The notes below the pieces were generated by a model, which was not told the origin of the DNA, ran no database searches, and saw only the letters and a list, made by a program, of their open reading frames with translations. 36,551 bases of DNA from Acidobacteriota bacterium (GTDB lineage: Bacteria; Acidobacteriota; Vicinamibacteria; Vicinamibacterales; UBA2999). The stretch spans positions 1 through 36,551 of the forward strand of contig JABFSA010000172.1 in the NCBI GenBank assembly GCA_013140775.1, written 5' to 3'. Positions 33,892 through 36,551 of the stretch are shown here, one piece after another; within the stretch, counting starts at the first letter, position 1; every line of letters begins with the position of its first letter. A program made the position numbers and the translations under genes.

Positions 33892-34157
33892 CAGCCGAGA
33901 TCCCAGTGATCGACGATGCCGACGATACCCGCGTCGGTGGGGACTTCTGTCGGATAAAACGGGAAGCTTGCTTCCTTCCCGCGGACGAAAAAGACCGTCT
34001 CGCCGACGCCGGCGCCGACGCTATCGACCGCGACAAGCGTCCGGCCGGCATCCGATCCGTCAGCAGCCAGCGGCTGCAGCACGAGCAGCTTCAGCGACGA
34101 CAGATTCGGATCCTTGTATGTGGCGACGACATCGCCGATGACTCTGGCGAGCTGCAT
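33891..34157 (-). CDS. BMC-P shell vertex protein (EutN/CcmL), copy 2
   Basis: This 88-residue protein has the EutN/CcmL fold: MQLARVIGDVVATYKDPNLSSLKLLVLQPL, VAVDSVGAGVGETVFFVRGKEAS and DAGIVGIVDHWDLG. Aromatic residues in SFPFYPTEVPTD replace the small residues seen in the other two copies, so it is likely to pack differently against neighbouring hexamers. It sits 24 bp after copy 1 and overlaps copy 3 by one base. Having three BMC-P paralogues is typical of aldolase-type (PVM/PVM-like) loci. Confidence 0.93.
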   Translation of the reverse strand: MQLARVIGDVVATYKDPNLSSLKLLVLQPLAADGSDAGRTLVAVDSVGAGVGETVFFVRGKEASFPFYPTEVPTDAGIVGIVDHWDLG

Positions 34158-34181
34158 GTCGAAGATTCCGGATATGCGGGA

Positions 34182-34454
34182 TCAGCCCGCGGCCACGTCC
34201 ACCGCGTCGATGATGCCGACAATCGCCGCGTCCACCGGGCAATCCTTCATGCCGGCCGCCATACGGGCTGAGCTCCCGCTGACGATCAGGACGGTTTCGC
34301 CGACTCCCGCATCGACGGTGTCCACAGCCACCAGATAACTGCCTTCGGCCTTGCCGTGCGGATCCATCGGACGAGCGACGAGAAGCTTGGTGCTGACGAG
34401 CTTGGGATCCTTCCGGGTGGCGACAACGGTCCCGACGATACGCGCGAGGATCAT
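34182..34454 (-). CDS. BMC-P shell vertex protein (EutN/CcmL), copy 1
   Basis: This 90-residue protein matches the family throughout: MILARIVGTVVATRKDPKLVSTKLLVARPM, LVAVDTVDAGVGETVLIVSGSSAR and DAAIVGIIDAVDVAAG. The SGSSAR stretch is the usual loop following the central strand. It is closest in sequence to copy 3 and carries a Cys (KDCPVD) the others lack. It lies 30 bp after the BMC-H gene and 24 bp before copy 2, within the single operon. Confidence 0.93.
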   Translation of the reverse strand: MILARIVGTVVATRKDPKLVSTKLLVARPMDPHGKAEGSYLVAVDTVDAGVGETVLIVSGSSARMAAGMKDCPVDAAIVGIIDAVDVAAG

Positions 34455-34484
34455 GGGACCAGGTGCCTCGCTTTCACGGAGTGG

Positions 34485-34778
34485 CTAGGCCTTGGAGGCC
34501 GTGGCTCTGCCGATCGGGAGCGCGTCCTCGAGGTTCGCGTGTGGCCGGGGGATCACGTGCACGGACACGAGCTCACCAACTCGCCGAGCAGCCGCGGCAC
34601 CCGCGTCTGTCGCTGCCTTGACCGCCGCAACGTCACCACGCACGATTGCCGTCACGTATCCGGCGCCGATCTTTTCCCAGCCGACCAACGTGACCTTCGC
34701 TGCTTTGACCATGGCGTCAGCCGCCTCAATCATGGCGACCAGGCCCTTGGTCTCGATCATTCCCAACGCCTCTCCCAT
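34485..34778 (-). CDS. BMC-H hexameric shell protein
   Basis: This 97-residue single-BMC-domain protein tiles the shell facets. [29 protein letters not shown] and [33 protein letters not shown] are the canonical halves. The pore loop is G38-A39-G40, where PduA has a Ser in the middle, so the pore should be small-sided but less polar. The C-terminal tail [24 protein letters not shown] is about ten residues longer than minimal forms. It is the only hexamer gene in the window; no BMC-T is seen. ATG at 34778 has GTGAGG just upstream, seven bases after the aldolase stop. Confidence 0.95.
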   Translation of the reverse strand: MGEALGMIETKGLVAMIEAADAMVKAAKVTLVGWEKIGAGYVTAIVRGDVAAVKAATDAGAAAARRVGELVSVHVIPRPHANLEDALPIGRATASKA

Positions 34779-34789
34779 TCAATGCCTCA

Positions 34790-35683
34790 CTAATCTTTGA
34801 GAGTCCTGACGGCGTCTGCAATCAGTGCCGTAAGTTCGCCGTATGTTAGCCGAATTTCTCCGTCCCTGCTCGCGCTCATACTCCCGCGCGCATCACCTGT
34901 GCCACCCCGCTCTGGTCTGCCGGACAGCGCCGTATCGGGAACCAGGCGCTCGTCAGGAGAATCCGGCGCCTCGAGCACCTGGCAGACCACCTGATCGCCT
35001 GTGCCTGCCGCGGGATCCGCGCACAACGGAGCCGGGGACGGAATGCCGTAGAACCCCCGAAGCCCCTGGAGCCGCTCGACCTCGTCACGCGAAATCAGGT
35101 TTTCGCCACCGAGCATCCGCGCAACGAGGCTGATCTTGGCAAAGTGCTCGATCGTCTCCATCTTGTAATACGCGGAAAACACGTCGGTGCCGCACGTGAC
35201 GGCACCGTGGTTGGCGAGGAGCATGCCGTCATGTGCCTTGATGTACTTCCGAACGGCATCGGGCAGCTCCTTCGTCGAAGGCGTGCCGTACTCGGCAATC
35301 GGAATGCTCCCCAACGTGGTGATGACCTCGGCCAGGACGGCTCGTGTCAGCGGAATACCGGCTACGGCAAACCCGGTGGCGAGCGGAGGATGCGCGTGGA
35401 CCACGGCGCTGATGTCGGGCCGGTTCCGGTAGATCTCGAGATGCATGGGCAACTCGGTTGATGCATCGCGTGCCCCCGACAGCTTTCGGCCGTCGTAGTC
35501 CACGATCACCATCATGTCGGGCGTCATGAAGCCCTTGCAGACGCTCTTGGGAGTGGTGATCAGGCGCTTCTCATCGAGGCGAGCGCTGATGTTGCCGTCG
35601 TTCGACGCGACGTACGAGCGCGCGTAGAGCCGGCGACCGGCCTCGACGATGTCCGCGCGAATCTGTTCTTCGACCTTGGTCAT
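34790..35683 (-). CDS. Class II aldolase (fuculose-phosphate aldolase-like) with C-terminal encapsulation-peptide-like tail
   Basis: This 297-residue protein has three parts. Residues 1-215 are a class II (zinc) aldolase of the FucA/AraD/adducin family. They contain the phosphate-binding NDGNISAR (28-35) and TTPKSVCKG, zinc ligands in VVHAHPP (His96, His98) and ANHGAVTCG (His159), and catalytic-type Glu77 in ASTELPMH. Residues 216-275 are a flexible Gly/Pro/Ser-rich linker with two Cys. Residues 276-297 (EIRLTYGELTALIADAVRTL) form an amphipathic helix like known cargo-targeting peptides. The family cleaves fuculose- or rhamnulose-1-phosphate to DHAP and lactaldehyde. Placed directly before the BMC-H gene, it is the probable signature enzyme of the compartment. 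Confidence 0.93.
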   Translation of the reverse strand: MTKVEEQIRADIVEAGRRLYARSYVASNDGNISARLDEKRLITTPKSVCKGFMTPDMMVIVDYDGRKLSGARDASTELPMHLEIYRNRPDISAVVHAHPPLATGFAVAGIPLTRAVLAEVITTLGSIPIAEYGTPSTKELPDAVRKYIKAHDGMLLANHGAVTCGTDVFSAYYKMETIEHFAKISLVARMLGGENLISRDEVERLQGLRGFYGIPSPAPLCADPAAGTGDQVVCQVLEAPDSPDERLVPDTALSGRPERGGTGDARGSMSASRDGEIRLTYGELTALIADAVRTLKD

Positions 35684-35732
35684 AGGAGAGACCCGGCCAC
35701 CCCGTCGAGAACGGCGGGCAGCGGGTGCTGGA

Positions 35733-35987
35733 CTATCTCCGATTGAACTTCGACCGGCATTCCTCGGAGCAGAAGTAATGCGTGCTGCCGGACGCTGTCA
35801 CTGAAGGCGCCGAGCGCGGCGACACGAACGTACCGCACACCGGATCCTTCACGAGCTTCACGGCCTGAGCCTTGCCTCCGCCTCGCGAAGGGGTCCCGCT
35901 CGCCGCCTCGATCACTCCACCCACGACCTGCCAGAAAGCACGGGCGATAAACACGAAAAGGAGCGTGAGGAGGAGGAACCTCAGCAC
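35733..35987 (-). CDS. Membrane-anchored YHS/TRASH-like Cys protein
   Basis: This protein of about 84 residues has one N-terminal membrane helix (LRFLLLTLLFVFIARAFWQVV), a short Gly/Ser linker and a C-terminal metal-binding motif VKDPVCGTFVSP...HYFCSEECRSKF. This is the YHS/TRASH pattern with Cys at three positions, related to PP0621-type proteins. The proposed GTG start at 35987 places the helix at the N-terminus; the frame runs on into the TPR gene to 36098 with a basic extension, which is less likely. It lies 49 bp upstream of the aldolase. It probably predates the microcompartment context and could bind a transition metal at the membrane. Confidence 0.7.
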   Translation of the reverse strand: MLRFLLLTLLFVFIARAFWQVVGGVIEAASGTPSRGGGKAQAVKLVKDPVCGTFVSPRSAPSVTASGSTHYFCSEECRSKFNRR

Positions 35988-36000
35988 GAATGCGAAGACC

Positions 36001-36551
36001 TCAACTGCCTGGAGTCGTCGCCGTCCCTTGATGCCCGGCCGCGGCGACACCTTCGAGTGCCCGTTTGGCCGCCTGTCCCTCGGGGCTGTTCGGCGCAAGC
36101 GACACGACCTGTTCCCACGCCGTCTGGGCCCCTTTCAGATCCTGTTTGCCGAACGCCAGCACGATGCCCTGGTTCAGCATGGTCTTGGTGTGCTTGGGAT
36201 CGAGCTTCAGGGACACGTCAAATTGCTGGAGCGCGCGATCGATCTGTCCAAGGTAGTAGTAGCTCACACCCAGGTCGGTGCTGGCATCCGGGTTCGAAGG
36301 CTCGATCTGGAGGCTCGCCTCGTACCACTTGATGGCGTCCGGATACTTTTCCGCGTCGAAGTAGGTGTTGGCGAGCTGGATGGCGGCCTCGGCGTTCTTC
36401 GGGTCGTTCTTGATGACCGTCATAAGGGATTGCACACGGGCTTCGTCCAGCGGAGGCGGGGTTGCCGCGGCCTGTGCGGCCGGCGCCGCGGCGCTGGCGA
36501 CAGGCGCCGCCGCAGGTCCGGCCGGCACCTGCTGGGCGCCAATGACCCACC
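36001..36551 (-). CDS. TPR protein, C-terminal part
   Basis: The 5' end is beyond the window edge; about 183 residues are visible. A Pro/Ala-rich low-complexity stretch (PAGPAAAPVASAAAPAAQ) is followed by three tetratricopeptide repeats: AEAAIQLANTYFDAEKYPDA, PDASTDLGVSYYYLGQIDRA and TKTMLNQGIVLAFGKQDLKG, each with the canonical small/large residue spacing, then a disordered tail. TPR arrays mediate protein-protein contact; N-terminal features such as a signal or membrane helix are not visible. It lies immediately upstream of the YHS-like gene and may be co-transcribed with it. Confidence 0.85.
   Translation of the reverse strand, partial: WVIGAQQVPAGPAAAPVASAAAPAAQAAATPPPLDEARVQSLMTVIKNDPKNAEAAIQLANTYFDAEKYPDAIKWYEASLQIEPSNPDASTDLGVSYYYLGQIDRALQQFDVSLKLDPKHTKTMLNQGIVLAFGKQDLKGAQTAWEQVVSLAPNSPEGQAAKRALEGVAAAGHQGTATTPGS

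Overview
This GC-rich window carries tightly packed bacterial genes on both strands and shows no rRNA, tRNA, phage or transposase genes. TolC, Pal, LPS-type glycosyltransferases, lipoproteins and a GldA/F/G-like ABC system point to a Gram-negative envelope. Together with bactofilin, AT-rich dispersed inverted repeats and a class II aldolase microcompartment locus, the picture fits a deep-branching soil or sediment lineage such as Acidobacteriota (Vicinamibacteria-like). That assignment is inference and no marker gene in the window proves it.

Layout. 1-2957 (+): the 3' part of a TolC-family efflux protein, an AT-rich inverted-repeat element, then two envelope-sugar glycosyltransferases. 2936-7772 (-): a pyrimidine operon read pyrR-pyrB-pyrC-pyrE, followed by a GNAT acetyltransferase and a TIGR02757 protein. 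Its short leader holds a good candidate for a PyrR-binding hairpin abutting the pyrR ribosome binding site. 7866-8225 (+): a divergent bactofilin. 8232-10316 (-): a PAS/PAS hybrid histidine kinase. 10475-10884 (+): a broken receiver domain. 10925-13378 (+): pyrK-pyrD-pyrF, so the pyrimidine pathway is split into two nearby operons and only carbamoyl-phosphate synthase is missing from the window. 13384-18146 (-): methyltransferase, Pal lipoprotein with terminator, a large membrane glycosyltransferase-like protein, larE and a LysW-like zinc ribbon with a long acidic tail. 18313-19044 (+): a degenerate receiver-PilZ protein. 19047-21194 (-): a P1B metal ATPase. 21439-27630 (+): an ABC/GldG/DUF4340 envelope operon ending in a PBP4-type DD-carboxypeptidase. 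27642-30161 (-): queE-queC-alaX. 30187-31179 (+): a DUF72 protein.

31154-36551 (-) is the most striking region. Transcription enters from a TPR gene and a YHS-like protein. It then passes through a class II aldolase with a C-terminal encapsulation-peptide-like helix, one BMC-H shell protein, three different BMC-P (EutN/CcmL) pentamers, and a 73-residue His/Cys-rich protein whose N-terminus also looks like an encapsulation peptide. It ends in a D-2-hydroxyacid dehydrogenase, endonuclease III and a cyclophilin. From the first BMC-P gene onward almost every junction is a 1-4 nt stop/start overlap. This looks like a compact bacterial microcompartment locus related to the aldolase (PVM-like) class. 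It lacks any visible aldehyde dehydrogenase, phosphotransacylase or BMC-T gene, and has a tiny putative metal-binding cargo protein that I do not recognise.

Other points of note: a dispersed AT-rich repeat appears to supply the hydrophobic core of the signal peptide of the DD-carboxypeptidase, pyrK seems to be transcribed leaderless, and a 20-bp perfect palindrome contains the alaX stop codon.
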